A DNA stretch of 64,000 nucleotides. Origin: Gracilaria domingensis. Taxonomy: Eukaryota; Rhodophyta; Florideophyceae; Gracilariales; Gracilariaceae. The notes under the pieces are model-generated. The model searched no databases. It was not told the origin of the DNA and saw nothing but the letters and a program-made list of their open reading frames with translations. The translations under genes and the position numbers were made by a program. The DNA lies in the NCBI GenBank assembly GCA_022539475.1, contig VCMS01000214.1, positions 1 to 64,000 on the forward strand, in the 5' to 3' direction. This document shows, piece by piece, positions 47,975-59,235 of the stretch; the first letter of the stretch is position 1, and each line of letters opens with the position of its first letter.

Positions 47975-50818
47975 TTACTTGCCATCTGACGCATTACTCT
48001 GACGAAGTGTTATCCTATCTCCCAGGCTCAGCGCAATGCCCTGCGTCTTGCTTCGAATGCGAATATTACCAGACAGCGTCCCGTCTGACAGCTTCTCCAC
48101 GCACAGGTTCAGCAGCGCGTCCTCGCCAAACGCAGATCGCGCGTACAGGTTCGCCGCCAGGTACCCGCTCTCCTCCTCAATCCCGCGCAGCGTCAGACAG
48201 CGCATGTTGGTGCAGTCCGTCACAAAGTTCAGGAACGCCCCGAGGTCCGTGAACGACGTGTTCACCGCCACCTTGTTCTCCCACTCAAACTCGGCCCACA
48301 TCGACCTAAAGTCTGAGTCGCTCACCTCGCCCGGCTCGATGTAGTCCATCACGTCCACGTGAATGTCGTTGAGGATGATGCACTGCGACTGCGAGCCCGA
48401 GCCCACGTCGTACACAATGTTTCCAAAGATGATTCCACTTTCGGTGGACGACACCTTCACGTTTGTGCGAATCTTCTTCTTCGATCCGGGGCTCATCGTG
48501 AACGGCTGCGGCCGCTCGCAAAGTCTCAGATCGCCCATTGTCGCAATTTCCAACGTCAGGTTCTGCAGCGTGTCGGTCGTGGTGTTGATGATCAGCACAT
48601 CGATTATGATATCGTACTGCTGCACGCCGATCTGCGCCTCCGCGTATACCGCATCGCTCATACCGGTCAGTTGCACCACTCGCGAGGGCCGCATCACACT
48701 CGTTTGCGACGTCCCAAACGTCGCAGACGTCAGCGCAACTTGATCCACATCCACGTCCCCATACGGTGTCTTGTTGGCGCGACGCGAGCGTAGCAATCGG
48801 AAGTCAATCACGTCTTCCACAGGAGCTTGATAACTCTTGGCCTTCTCTGCTGCGAGGTTTTCCCTTTCTTTTTCTTTCATGCGCACCAGTTCATCAAATG
48901 CACTCAACGAAGAGCTCAGCCATACGTTCGCGGAAGACGAGTCCCCAGACGAGATCGCATTGATGCAGAAAACTACGCGTTCTCTCGTGCCCTTGTCCAT
49001 CGGCACTCCGCCCTTTGTAGACTGATCCACATTCAGCACAGACGTGCAAACTAGCATGATCTCGGCCCGGATGCGGTTGGTGACCTTCGCAGGCACATTC
49101 TCAAGGTCCCCGAGCCTGAACCACAATTTCGTCAGAGTAGTGCAAAGCGCGACTCCGATTGTGTGCTCACCGCGCATGAGGAAGTTGCGAATAGAAGAGT
49201 CCGATGAGTTCACATCGTGGACGCCCTTTGTGTCCGTGCTGGACACAGCTGCTTGAGAGGCGTACGTGCCATCTGCCAAAACAACCGGGCGGCTTCTTAC
49301 AGCCGGAGCTTCCTTCTCTTCACGCTCCTCCGGCTCGGTCTCCGCCTTGGAACCTAGTGGCAACTGCCCGATCCAGCCGATGATCGCTTGCAGGGCCTCC
49401 TTAACATCCCTCATATCCTCACTGTAAGAACCGATAATCCACAAAGCGACTCTGACAGCTTCGGTATTATTGACAGATGGGACCGCAGTTCTCAATTTAG
49501 AAAGCACAGAGCCGCGTAGTGAGGGATATCGTTCACAGATTTCCCTGTAGAAGAGAACAACATCAGTTGCGACTTCATCGTACGCGTCAGAGAAGAAGGT
49601 AGAGAGCACATTAACTGCGGACTCACACACCTCCGGGAAGCGCATGCATCCCATATGTACCGCTTTGATCAGCAGCTGTCGATAGGTGAGGACTGCTTCG
49701 CCCTCCACAGCCTTATCCAAAGAGATTGTTCTCACCAACTCTTTCCAGAGGATTCCCATGACTTCTTCCACGTTGCGTTTTGTCAACAAGTCCATAGCCA
49801 GTTCTATGGCCTTTCTTCGAATTTCCAGGTTAGGGCAAGACAGAGCTCGCAAAAAGTCCATGACCAACTCTTGTAGAACATTGATGTGTGAGCCCTTGAG
49901 CTCTCCAATGCGTTCCAGAAGAATTAGCTTGACAGTGTTCTCGCTTTGAGAAACCAACAAGTTACTATAACACTGGGCGGCAGCGCGCACGGCAGAGGGT
50001 GCGTTTGACAGCGCCGTGATCGTATTCGCAGATTCGTACACTACCGCAGCCGAAGAACTCTGCAAAAGACTGAAGATGATCTTCATGTAGTGACCTTTCT
50101 CCATGGGGTTGGAACGGCACACTCTCCGCACGAGTTCCAGAACCGAGAGCTGCAGAGTTGCACCCCACAAGAGAATTTGGTCAACGTTTCTGTTGAGGTA
50201 TGCGATCGCCCTTTCCTGATCGGACTGGCAAAGCATAACAAACGCGTTTCTTCTAGCCGCAAGGTCGCCCTCGTTGATAAGAAACTCCTCCACCAGCTCC
50301 GCCGCATCCGGGATGAGAAACTCAAACTTTTCAAAGATGGTCAGAATCGCCTGCACCGCGTTCCTTCTCACGAACGAATGACGATGCTCGAGGTTTTGGC
50401 GGATGGCGGGGATGAGCGGCTCCAAAATTTCCGCGTCGTGAATCTTGCACACAAAACGAAGAGCCACGCCGCGAGAGTATTCGTTGGGGTGCACAAGCTC
50501 GTTGCGCACCATGTTGCAGACCAGTATCATTTCCGGAAGCATTTTGCCGTCAGAGTCGTGCTTGTCACAAATCTCTAGGTAGTACAGCCCCAGCTTGCGA
50601 AGAAGCGTGTCTTCGTGTGGCAGGACAAAGCGGATGACGAGCATCAGCATGCCCGGCAGAGGCTCGCCGCTGAGATGCATATAGATGGCGCGCTTGAGCG
50701 CCTCCTGCTTGGCTTCGGCATCGCCAGTCTCAAGCTCCTGCCTGAGAGTGCTAAGATCATCGGCTTGAATGCCGGCCTGCAGCAGGAGGGTGCACTGTCT
50801 TTCCAGCGCTGTGGTCAT
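47975..50818 (-). CDS. COPB1: Coatomer subunit beta (beta-COP)
   Basis: 947 residues, intronless, the full family length. It starts MTTALERQCTLLLQAG; the adaptin-type helical trunk follows (for example EALKRAIYMHLSGEPLPGM, FVLPHEDTLLRKLGLYYLEI, LRKAIELAMDL-type repeats). The C-terminal coatomer-beta appendage part begins near residue 670 (DFRLLRSRRANKTPYGDVDVDQ, VQLTGMSDAVYAEAQIGVQQYDI). It is a core subunit of the COPI coat, which brings vesicles from Golgi to ER. The ATG at 50818 is chosen because homology begins there and upstream codons are Pro/Arg-rich. No signs of decay; it contains no plastid or transposon features. Confidence 0.96.
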   Translation of the reverse strand: MTTALERQCTLLLQAGIQADDLSTLRQELETGDAEAKQEALKRAIYMHLSGEPLPGMLMLVIRFVLPHEDTLLRKLGLYYLEICDKHDSDGKMLPEMILVCNMVRNELVHPNEYSRGVALRFVCKIHDAEILEPLIPAIRQNLEHRHSFVRRNAVQAILTIFEKFEFLIPDAAELVEEFLINEGDLAARRNAFVMLCQSDQERAIAYLNRNVDQILLWGATLQLSVLELVRRVCRSNPMEKGHYMKIIFSLLQSSSAAVVYESANTITALSNAPSAVRAAAQCYSNLLVSQSENTVKLILLERIGELKGSHINVLQELVMDFLRALSCPNLEIRRKAIELAMDLLTKRNVEEVMGILWKELVRTISLDKAVEGEAVLTYRQLLIKAVHMGCMRFPEVCESAVNVLSTFFSDAYDEVATDVVLFYREICERYPSLRGSVLSKLRTAVPSVNNTEAVRVALWIIGSYSEDMRDVKEALQAIIGWIGQLPLGSKAETEPEEREEKEAPAVRSRPVVLADGTYASQAAVSSTDTKGVHDVNSSDSSIRNFLMRGEHTIGVALCTTLTKLWFRLGDLENVPAKVTNRIRAEIMLVCTSVLNVDQSTKGGVPMDKGTRERVVFCINAISSGDSSSANVWLSSSLSAFDELVRMKEKERENLAAEKAKSYQAPVEDVIDFRLLRSRRANKTPYGDVDVDQVALTSATFGTSQTSVMRPSRVVQLTGMSDAVYAEAQIGVQQYDIIIDVLIINTTTDTLQNLTLEIATMGDLRLCERPQPFTMSPGSKKKIRTNVKVSSTESGIIFGNIVYDVGSGSQSQCIILNDIHVDVMDYIEPGEVSDSDFRSMWAEFEWENKVAVNTSFTDLGAFLNFVTDCTNMRCLTLRGIEEESGYLAANLYARSAFGEDALLNLCVEKLSDGTLSGNIRIRSKTQGIALSLGDRITLRQSNASDGK

Positions 50819-51099
50819 TTTGGGTTGTGGCGCCTCGACGGCGGGGCGCGGCAGGGCGGACGCTCGCGGATGCGGCCAGTTGTAGACGGATCGCAGCGAA
50901 AGGCGCGCGTGCTGCTGCGGAAGGCGGCGCGGGAAGGATGCGCTCGTACGAGCGGGAACGTCACCGTCAGCGATGGCTGATGACAGAACATTTTGATTTA
51001 CTGCTTTATCGCACAAAAGTTTCGAAACTTTTAACAAATTGTGAATTTACAACATTGATTCAATGCACGCCCTTATAGCGCATTGAACCACTGGTGATA

Positions 51100-51560
51100 G
51101 ATTCCCCGAACAAGTACCAAGTTGGTAACCTTGAGATAGTTGCGAACTCGCAAATACTCATCTTTTATCTGAGTTTGTATAGATGCAGATAGTATCTGAT
51201 GTAATTGGTTCGGTCGTGAAGGATTCCGCTCCCCGCAAACTCCGAAAAAAATGAATCTCGACGATTTCAGAAGTACCAACGTGGAAATCTTGAGATAGTT
51301 GCGAAATCGCAAAGACTCATCTTTGTCTGAGTTTGTGTGCATACTGATAAAACCTGATAGAATTGGCTCGGTCGTGAAGGATTCCGCTCCCCGCAAACTC
51401 CGAAAAAAATGAATCTCGATGATTTCAGAAGTACCAAGGTGGAAACCTTGAGATAGTTGCGAAATCGCAGAGATCCATCTTTGTCTGAGTTTGTGTACAT
51501 ACTGATAGAACCGGATAGAATTGGTTCGGTCGTGAACAATTCCAGCTTCATAGTTTTGAA
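51100..51560. repeat. Tandem repeat array A, unit about 158 bp
   Basis: The word TTGAGATAGTTGCGAA recurs at about 51131, 51290 and 51448 (spacing 159 and 158). Units also share GAAAAAAATGAATCTCGA, TTTGTCTGAGTTTGTG and GGTCGTGAAGGATTC. About 2.7 copies with few differences. Weak minus-strand frames run through the units, but nothing known is coded. Confidence 0.85.
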
Positions 51561-51599
51561 ACGTCAAGGACTCTTTTGCTTGACTCGAAATAGATAGAA

Positions 51600-52090
51600 T
51601 GGCATACATGTCTCTGATACTGCAACAGAGTTGGTTCGGTCGTGAAGGATTCTAGCTCCAGAACAGAACCAACAATATCACTGCGCAGATGCAGGTATGA
51701 ACACCCATTCCGCTGAGCTCTTGTAGAATGGCATACAGGTATCTGATACTGCCACAGACTTCGTTCGGTCGTGAAGGATGATTCTTGCTTCAGGACGGGA
51801 CGCCGAACATGGCAATGCAGATGCTAGTATGAGCACCCATTTTGTTGAGCTCGTGCAGAATAGCATACATGTATCTGATACTGCAACAGAGTTGGTTCGG
51901 TCGTGAAGCATTCTTGCTTCAGGACAGAACCATCAATGTCGCATTGCAGATGCAAGTATGAACACCTATTTTGCTGAGCTTGTGCAGAATAGCATACAGG
52001 TATCTGATACTGCAACAGAGTTGGTTCGGTCGTGAAGCATTCTTGCTTCAGGACAGAACCACGAATGTCGCAATGCAGATGCAGGTATCG
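51600..52090. repeat. Tandem repeat array B, unit about 130 bp
   Basis: TTGGTTCGGTCGTGAAG recurs with its TTCGGT core at 51635, 51764, 51896 and 52025 (spacing 129, 132, 129). Units also share ACAGAACCA, ATGCAGATGC and ATCTGATACTGC. The GGTTCGGTCGTGAAGGATTC word is also in each unit of array A, so the two arrays have a common ancestor piece. Confidence 0.85.
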
Positions 52091-52099
52091 CTATTTTTC

Positions 52100-54913
52100 A
52101 AAACTACAGACAGGACCCAATCCAAAGGTTGCACCCCGCGACTTGGAAGAAGCAGAGGATTGCCAAGTGCTGTGCACAATCGATGCTGTGAGAAACTGAA
52201 TTCGCTTCAAAAGAGATTCCTTAGCAATGGAGTCGACTTCTAACTGTATCGGAAAGCCACCAAATGAGTCTGGCCACGGAACTCACTTTGTTCTCGTTTG
52301 CAAGAAATGTAGAATCTTCCGTGTTGCCTTGCAAGCGAGCAAGCGACGAAACCAACATTCAAAATTCTGAGCGACATATTCTCGTTACCGTATTAGCCGT
52401 AGACAAACTCGGTCTATCTCCCGACCCAGTTGTGTTCTCAGTTCAACGGCAGAGACCATAACCGCAAGAAAGAAGAACTTTGTTGAAAACAAATGAATAT
52501 TCGATTAGCAAACACTTTGATGTCCTAGGGCGTGGTGGAAGGAGTTGCAAACAGTGGAGGAGGCGAGCGGATTTGTTTTCAGGCAAGTCAGTGTTGCAGA
52601 CACGATGGCGGTGACTACTCTTGAACACTAGATACCTGTCGGTAAAGAAGCCTTTTTATACTGTGTGCATCACAGGCTCTCGTTAGCAATAAACGAGCGC
52701 GAATGTCGTTGCCATTTGTGCGAACGGCTGCCTCGTAAGGTTAAGAAGGTCACGGTTATTGTTTTATGGCAATACTTGATGCTTTGAGACGGGATTGAAA
52801 TCACTCTGCCTGGAAAGCACCCGATTAGAAAGTTGTAGTGTTGTTCTGAAGAACTTTTCAAGATGTCGTCGTCAATCACAAGCGGCTGCAGAATTTCGCG
52901 TGCTTTGCAAATACAACGCAGTTGGGCGGCTGCTGAAATGCCACCAAAAGGTTGCATTGAATCCTTTACCCGTTATTAGAGTTGCATTAAAGTTTCATTG
53001 GGAGAAGTACAACCTGGTAGCTTTTTTTACTTTTTCAGTATCTTCGACAGCATTGTTTTGAATTCGAACCTGCTTGATTCGGTGTCGACTTTTTCTCCCA
53101 GTTGTGTTTTTATAACAAGTTGTCGGTTACAACATGCCGCTGTATTTGCGTGACATGGTGCATTTAAAAGCTGCTGCTGTGAAGCAAAAGATTGAACGGT
53201 TGTGCAGTGCAAAATGATTATTGCTGGTCATATACCTTCGCATGTCATGGAATGATTCGGGACTTGTCGTCGGTTATGACTGGTGCTTCTTTTCTATTGC
53301 TCTCCTTTTAGAGCTGGGGAGTAGCAATGTGCAAGGACGCTTGGAGCTCGGACCTGACAGTTTCTGAAGGCGAACAAACAGATGTCCGCATGAAGAGGGA
53401 CTTTTTTGGCAGCAGGACTGGGCTATGGCTCCACGACCAAGCTGTTGCTGTTGGGTGAGCAACTGCATAACGCATGATCATGATGACGTATTGCAAGCTT
53501 GTTTGCAGCATTTGACAAGCGCTGTGGTTCTGGCACATGTATGTTCGTGGTACTGATTATTACGCAGTCTGGACCCTAGAGCCAACCCGCTGAGCTTGCT
53601 TGGGAGTAGGCGTCTACTTGGGAGTATGATACGCGTAGACGGCTCTTAGCCTCTAGGAGGGAGGGATGAAGTTGGGGGGATGTGCCAATGTGGTTAGAGC
53701 GCGTGTGATGCCACTGCATCAGTGGCAATAATAACGTGCATGGTGGGATTGCCTTACGTGGCGCGCAGAGCAGCTTGTTGCGAAGAAATAGATCTGACGA
53801 GAGTCGGGCGGCAGCTGCCGCGCCATGATTGAAGAGGAGTGCACTGCTGTTGCGTGTCAAGTTGAAAATTGGCATTTGTGGTTTGAACTGGTTTGAACTG
53901 GTTTGAACTGGTTGCGGCACAAAGGGTGGAAGGTTGGCCCGGAGGCGCTCTTGACGGTTGGCAAAGTGGTTTGCGCTGATTGCTGTTTACCACAGCTCGT
54001 ATTGATTTGAGGCGGGGCGTAGCGCGTTGTGTGCTCAGTCTTCTCTCTCTCTCTCTCTCTCAACGAGATGGAAGATAAATCCGTGCTGGAATATACTGTA
54101 CACGACGGGGAACTAGCGCAATACAGTATGACACAAGTCAGGTTTGAGAGTTGGTTTGAAGCCACACGTGGTTGTGCACGTTGGTGGCATGCGTCCGCTA
54201 ACCCTATTTGGTGGTGGCCAAGTCCACGGCGCACGTGACTGCGACGACGAGATAGTGATTCACAGCACGAAAGCAGACATGAAGAACAAGACGGTTTTTG
54301 CAGCAGTTTTGTGTGGCAAAGGTGTTTACATGACTGAGAAGGCATATGGTGTTAGCTTTATCAGTATTGTTGTTACAATGGCGGCGGCGGCGGCGGCGGT
54401 AGCGGTAGCGGTAGCGGTAGCGGTAGCGGTAGCGGCAGCGGCAGCGGCAGCGGCCGTGGGTGAGCGGCGCGGGTGGCGACGGGCGCGTTTGGAGCTCGCA
54501 ATGCATGGCTTGTGTGGATCGTCGGCTGCATGACGCACAATCAAACAAAAAGGAGAGAGAGGGAGGAGGAAAACAAGAAGGAAAAGAACAAGCAAAAAAG
54601 TAAAGCAAGTGAGGGCGCCAATGGTGGGTGACGAGACGGCGGCAGGCCGTTCCGGGCGGGGACGGCACTGCGAGCGCGAGGCGGGCGTGTAGGCGACCGG
54701 GCGGAGAACGCTTTTTAGCTGAGGGCGGCCGTCGCTTAGGGCACGATTTTTTTTCTCCCGGCGCGAAAGCATGCTGCATGCATCCGGTGTGTTGTGCGTG
54801 TGTTGCTGTTGTGTGTGTGTGTGTGTGTGTGTGTTGTGTGCGAGTGTGTGCGAGAGTGTGCGTGTGTGTGTGAGAAAGACACAAAAAAAAGAGAGGTGCG
54901 AGCTACACGACGG
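52100..54913. other. Gene-poor spacer with simple repeats
   Basis: No gene recognised. It holds four copies of a GTTTGAACTG unit at about 53881-53920, a CT run at 54043-54061, a GCGGCG/GCGGTA run at 54379-54452 and a GT run at 54809-54874. Short frames overlap in several phases and lack protein-like make-up. Confidence 0.45.
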
Positions 54914-55650
54914 TCAAGGCGTGGCGGGGCGCGCAGCAGCGGCGGCGGCAGGGGCGGACGATCTCTGCGCGGCGTCGGCCAGCTCGACGTCGGTGACCTG
55001 CTTGCCGGCCTTGACCTGCTCCAAGGCATCCAACAGCAAGGCAATGCGCGCGCGCTCCTCCTCCAGTGCCTGCACGGTAGCGCGCTGCCTCCGCAGCAGC
55101 TCCTCGTACTCGTGGTCGATCTGCTTGACCACGGGGAACCAATACGGCCACTTGATGAGCGACTGCGGCTCCGGCGGCGGCGGCGCCGACGCGGCGGCGG
55201 CGGCGGCGGCAGCGGCGGCAGCGGCGGCGACGCGGCGGTCGTGCGCGTGCAGCAAGTACAGCTTGCTGTTCCACTCGAGCGCGCTGACGAGCGCGTCGAC
55301 GACGCCGCAGCCCACGCCCAGCAGCATGGCGGAGCGGCTGAGGGCGTTCCAGCAGGGGCCCACGGTGACGAGCGCGCCAAAGTAGCCGGTGACGCCGCCG
55401 GACACGGCCGACGCCACCGGGCCGTGCACGCGCATGGAGGCGGCCACCACCTCGCGCACGGTGAAGAAGGGCGCGGCGAGCAGCGCGCACGCGACGCCGG
55501 CGCGCAGCGGCGTGGCGGCGGCGCGCGAGAGGTAGGCGTACGACGCGCCGCCCGCGAAGCCGGCGGCGGCGCCCGCGAGCACGCGCTTGACGCCGCCATC
55601 GCGCCACAGCGCGAGGCGCTCCCGGCGCGGCTGGGCCGGCGGCAACCCAT
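54914..55650 (-). CDS. Membrane protein resembling the Tim17/22/23 (PRAT) family
   Basis: About 245 residues ending at 54914. The body has Gly/Ala-rich membrane segments (KRVLAGAAAGFAGGASYAYL, AGVACALLAAPFFTVREVV, GGVTGYFGALVTVG, AMLLGVGCGVVDALVSAL), spaced like the four hairpin helices of Tim17-type translocase and PRAT proteins. A charged coiled C-terminal tail follows (LLRRQRATVQALEEERARIA). The full PRAT signature is not clear, so the family is tentative. The nearest ATG (55650) is one base out of phase with the body, so either a base is missing in the assembly, an unseen intron lies near the start, or the start is non-AUG. Head-to-head with the helical-repeat gene at 56110. Confidence 0.4.
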
Positions 55651-56109
55651 GGTGCGCGCGCGGCAGGGCGGGGGTTTGGGTCTGGGGTTTGCGGGGGAGG
55701 CGGGGGAGTGGCGGCGGGGGGAGGGGGCGGGGCGGAAGGGGCGGGGCGATGAAGGGGGGGTGTGGAGGTTTTGTGGGGGGGAAGGGCACGGGGCGGGGGG
55801 GGGGGGGGGTGAACGTTGCGGGCGAGGGCACGGGCGGGCGGGGGGGTGCGCGCGGTTCAAACGCGCGCGGCCGAACGGCAGGCGGCGCGTCTGCCGCGGC
55901 GCGCAAACGCGCCACCGGCGCGCAGCGCTGACCAGCAGCCGCGCGCTCAAACACGCGCCCCAATACGGCGCCGCCGCCGCCGCCGCCGCCGCCGGCGCGC
56001 CACCGCGCCGCGGCACCGGCGCCGCGGCACCGGCGCCGCGGCACTGGCGCGCGCGCGCGCGCACACACTCGACGGCCGACACGCGCGCGCGCGGTGCGCG
56101 CCGCGGCGC
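55651..56109. promoter_or_regulatory. Divergent spacer with G-rich tracts
   Basis: From 55660 to 55850 the plus strand is G-rich, with a run of 15 G at 55795-55809; in the sense of the minus-strand gene this is C-rich. Nearer the plus-strand gene it is alternating GC with CCG repeats (55970-56000). Confidence 0.45.
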
Positions 56110-56145
56110 ATGGCGCAGCTGCGGCAGCTGCGGCGCCTCTGCTCG

Positions 56146-56191
<46 letters not shown>

Positions 56192-57260
56192 GCGGCGGCG
56201 AGTGGCGCGGGCTGTCGCGCGCGCGGCTGGCGCGCATCCGCCGCCAGTCGCCGCGCGCGCCGCCGCCGCGCTCGGGCGCCGACATGCAGCGGCTGGCGGT
56301 GGGCGCGCTGCTGCGCGCGCTGCGGCGCGCCGGCGGCGCGCGCGCCGCGCTGCTGGCGCTGCAGACGGCCGGCGCGCGCGCGGCCGCGCGGCGCGGCGCG
56401 GCGGCGGCCGCGGTGACGGCGGCGGCGCGCGCGGCGGGCCGCCGCGCCGACGTGGCGGCGCTGACGGCCGGCGGCGCCGACGCCGCCGTGGAGGCGGCGC
56501 TGCGGCTGCGCGCGCTGGCCGAGCGCCGCGCCGCGCCGGCCGTGCTGCGCGCGCTGCTGCGCGCCGCGGAGCGCGACGCGCGCCTGCCGCGCCGCGTCGC
56601 GCGCGTGTGGTCCGTGTGGCGCGCGCTGCGCGCGGCGCAGCTGCCGCCGGACGCGCGCTTCGTGTTTGACAGCTTTTGCGTGTGCGCGCGCGCCGGCGAC
56701 GTGGAGGCCGCCGCCGTGCTCATGCACTTTGCGCTGCTCAACGGGCTGTACGCGGACGACCGCGCGGACGCGCACGGCGCCGACGGCGGCAGCTGCGACG
56801 GCGGCAGCTACGACGGCGACGGCTACGACAGCGACAGCGACGCCGACGACGACGACGACGACGACGGCGACGGCGACGACGACGGCGCGCGCGCCGCGGC
56901 GGCGCCGTCGCGCCGCGGCTACTACAACCGGCTGCTGCACGCGGCGGCGGTGCAGCGCCACTTTGCGCTGTTCGACGTCGCGCACGCCGAGATGGCCGCC
57001 AGCGGCGTGGCGCCGGACGCCGCCACGCGCGGCGCGCGGCTGGCCGCCGCGCTGGACCGCCGCCAGCACGCGCTGGCCGACGCGCTGCTGCGCGAGGTGC
57101 GCGCGCGCGACGGGCGCGCCCACGCCGCTGGCGCTCGCCGCGCTCATGCGCGCCGCCGCGCGCGCGCGCGACGCGCCCGCCGTCGCCGCGCTGCACGCCG
57201 CCGGCCGGCGCGCGCCGCTGCCGCGCGTCGCCGTCGAGCGCCTCGACTGGCTCGAGCGCG

Positions 57261-57292
<32 letters not shown>

Positions 57293-57526
57293 GCGCGCGC
57301 CGCCGCCATGGCGCTGCGCGAGCACCCGACGCTGGCGGCGCTGCACGCGTTTCGCGAGTGCGGCGCGGCGGCGCACGCCGCCGCGCTGTGGCGGCGGCTG
57401 TGCGCGGCGCTGGCGGCGCGCGGGCGCGCGCCCGCGCGCTGGCTGCTGGCCGTCGCCATGGAGACGTGCTGGAAGCGCGGGCGGCGCGACGTCGCCGCGC
57501 GGCTGCGCGCGCGCCAGCCGCCGTAG
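56110..57526 (+). CDS. Helical-repeat (PPR-like) organelle protein, one frameshift
   Basis: From the ATG at 56110 about 335 residues run in frame, then the likely continuation is one phase over from about 57115 to the stop at 57526. The start is Arg/Leu/Ala-rich with a 15-residue Ala run (mitochondrial or plastid presequence-like). The body consists of paired helices of about 35 residues (FVFDSFCVCARAGDVEAAAVLMHFALLNGL; YYNRLLHAAAVQRHFALFDVAHAEMAASGVAPD), the look of PPR repeats with their typical final x-PD. An Asp/Gly-rich insert of about 35 residues lies near 56760-56890. The phase change is at a GCGCCC run, so it may be a one-base assembly error. A PPR role (organelle RNA binding) is inference. 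Confidence 0.45.
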
Positions 57527-57808
57527 CGCGCCGCGCTGGCGGCAAGGTAAAAAGCTGCGTCGCCGCGCCGCGCGCTACGCGCGCTCATGAGTCATGACGC
57601 TGACTGTGTATTAGGCCCAAAATAGCGCCGCCTTAGTACGCCATTCTGCACGCGTGCACCACCACAACAACCCTCCCCCCATTTACAAACAAACACACCA
57701 ACCCAAATCCCCCTCGTCGTCCCCCCACCCCCCCACACTACCCCCCCCCCAACAAAACCACCCCCAACAAAACCACCCCCACCCCCCCCCCCAGCCAAAT
57801 CGCCCGCC
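57527..57808. promoter_or_regulatory. C-rich leader of the eIF4A-III-type gene
   Basis: From 57667 to 57793 the sense strand is nearly free of G and rich in C (runs of 10 C at 57741 and 11 C at 57782), with repeated AACAAAACCACCCCC. It ends 16 bases before the ATG. A C-rich, unstructured leader is typical of genes needing efficient initiation. Confidence 0.55.
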
Positions 57809-59062
57809 ATGTCCGGGCTCGGAAGCGCCTCCCCGCGCTACGCCCCCACGTCGCCCACCGCCTCCGACTCCACCTTCACCAAGCGCCAGGCCGAGAAGGC
57901 CACCTTCAACATCAACCGCGACGTGCAGCTGTTCAAGAGCTTTGACGACATGCACCTCAAGCCCCCCCTGCTGCGCGGCATCTACTCCATGGGCTTCGAC
58001 CTGCCGTCCGCCATCCAGCAGCGCTGCATCGTGCCCATGCTGCGCGGCCACGACGTGGTGGCGCAGGCGCAGAGCGGCACCGGCAAGACCGCCATGATAG
58101 CCATCGTCGCGCTGCAGCTCGCGTGCGCCACGCTCGCGCACGTGCAGGTGCTCGTGCTCAGCCCCACGCGCGAGCTCGCCGTGCAGACGCAGCGCAACGT
58201 GCAGCTGCTGGGCGAGTTTCTGTCCATCGGCTCGCACGCCTGCGTGGGCGGCAAGAAGGTGGGCGACGACATTCGCCGCCTCAGCAGCGGCGGCGTGCAC
58301 ATTGTCAGCGGCACGCCGGGCCGCGTGTACGACATGATGCAGCGAAACGTGTTGAACACCAAAAAGCTCGCCGTGCTGTTCATCGACGAGGCCGACGAGA
58401 TGCTCACCATGGGCTTCAAGGAGCAGGTGTACGACATTTATCGCTACGCGCCGCCCACCGTGCAGGTGGTGCTGGTGTCGGCCACGCTGCCGTCCGACGT
58501 GCTGGAAATGTCCGAAAAGTTCATGACGCAGCCCATCTCCGTGCTGGTCAAGCGCGACGGCCTCAGCCTCGACGGCATTCGCCAGTTCTACGTCGACGTC
58601 GAGCAGGAGGAGTGGAAGTTTGACACGCTGTGCGACCTCTACGAGACGCTCACCATCACGCAGGCCGTCATCTTCTGCAACACGCGCCGGAAAGTGGAGT
58701 GGCTCGCCAAGAAGATGAAGGAGAGCAACTTTGTCGTCACCGCCATGCACGGCGACATGAAGCAGAAGGAGAGGGACTCCGTCATGGACGCCTTTCGCGC
58801 CGGCGATTACCGCGTGCTCATTGCCACCGATGTGTGGTCGCGAGGCATCGACGTGCAGCAGGTCAGCCTGGTCATCAACTACGACGTGCCGCTGCAGCAA
58901 GAGTCGTACCTGCACCGAATAGGGCGCAGCGGCCGCTTTGGCAGGAAGGGCGTGGCCATCACCTTTGCGCGCTTTGCAGACAAGAAGGCCATGTCGGCGA
59001 TCGAAAAGTTCTACGGAATCCGGATACGAGAGTTGCCAGCTGATGTAGACAAGTATCTGTGA
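57809..59062 (+). CDS. DEAD-box helicase, eIF4A-III/FAL1 type
   Basis: 417 residues, intronless, full family length. Q motif region at 45-75 ([19 protein letters not shown] ... IQQRC), AQSGTGKT (87-94), PTRELA (119-124), SGTPGR (167-172), DEAD (194-197), SAT (224-226), [11 protein letters not shown] (about 339-349) and [11 protein letters not shown] (369-379). The DVWSRGIDV wording and the Ser/Thr-rich N-terminal tail fit eIF4A-III, the RNA clamp of the exon junction complex, rather than eIF4A-I; in an intron-poor genome it may mainly serve rRNA processing as FAL1 does. Convergent with the CCB1-like gene, 173 bp apart. Confidence 0.92.
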   Translation: MSGLGSASPRYAPTSPTASDSTFTKRQAEKATFNINRDVQLFKSFDDMHLKPPLLRGIYSMGFDLPSAIQQRCIVPMLRGHDVVAQAQSGTGKTAMIAIVALQLACATLAHVQVLVLSPTRELAVQTQRNVQLLGEFLSIGSHACVGGKKVGDDIRRLSSGGVHIVSGTPGRVYDMMQRNVLNTKKLAVLFIDEADEMLTMGFKEQVYDIYRYAPPTVQVVLVSATLPSDVLEMSEKFMTQPISVLVKRDGLSLDGIRQFYVDVEQEEWKFDTLCDLYETLTITQAVIFCNTRRKVEWLAKKMKESNFVVTAMHGDMKQKERDSVMDAFRAGDYRVLIATDVWSRGIDVQQVSLVINYDVPLQQESYLHRIGRSGRFGRKGVAITFARFADKKAMSAIEKFYGIRIRELPADVDKYL

Positions 59063-59235
59063 GAGGAGTTGTGCGAGTTGTGTGGGGGTTTGTGTATGTG
59101 TGTGTGTGTGTGTGTGTGTGTTTGTTTGTTGAACACAGCCGCTTTTAATTGTACTTTTCGAGGGCGACCACATGGCGAAATGAGGCAATCTATAGAGAGA
59201 GTTTGAGTTTGGCGGGGGTGGTTGGTTGTCGTTGG
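59063..59235. other. Short convergent spacer with GT run
   Basis: GT repeat at 59093-59121, then a TTTTAATTG stretch. Both genes' 3' signals must share these 173 bases. Confidence 0.4.

Noticed and set aside
51100-52090. CRISPR array
   Set aside because: Repeats are direct, 130-158 bp units without unique spacers, and the genome is eukaryotic.
54736-57588. 950-codon minus-strand frame across two genes
   Set aside because: Passes through two genes and their promoter, and is nearly all Arg, Ala, Pro and Ser.
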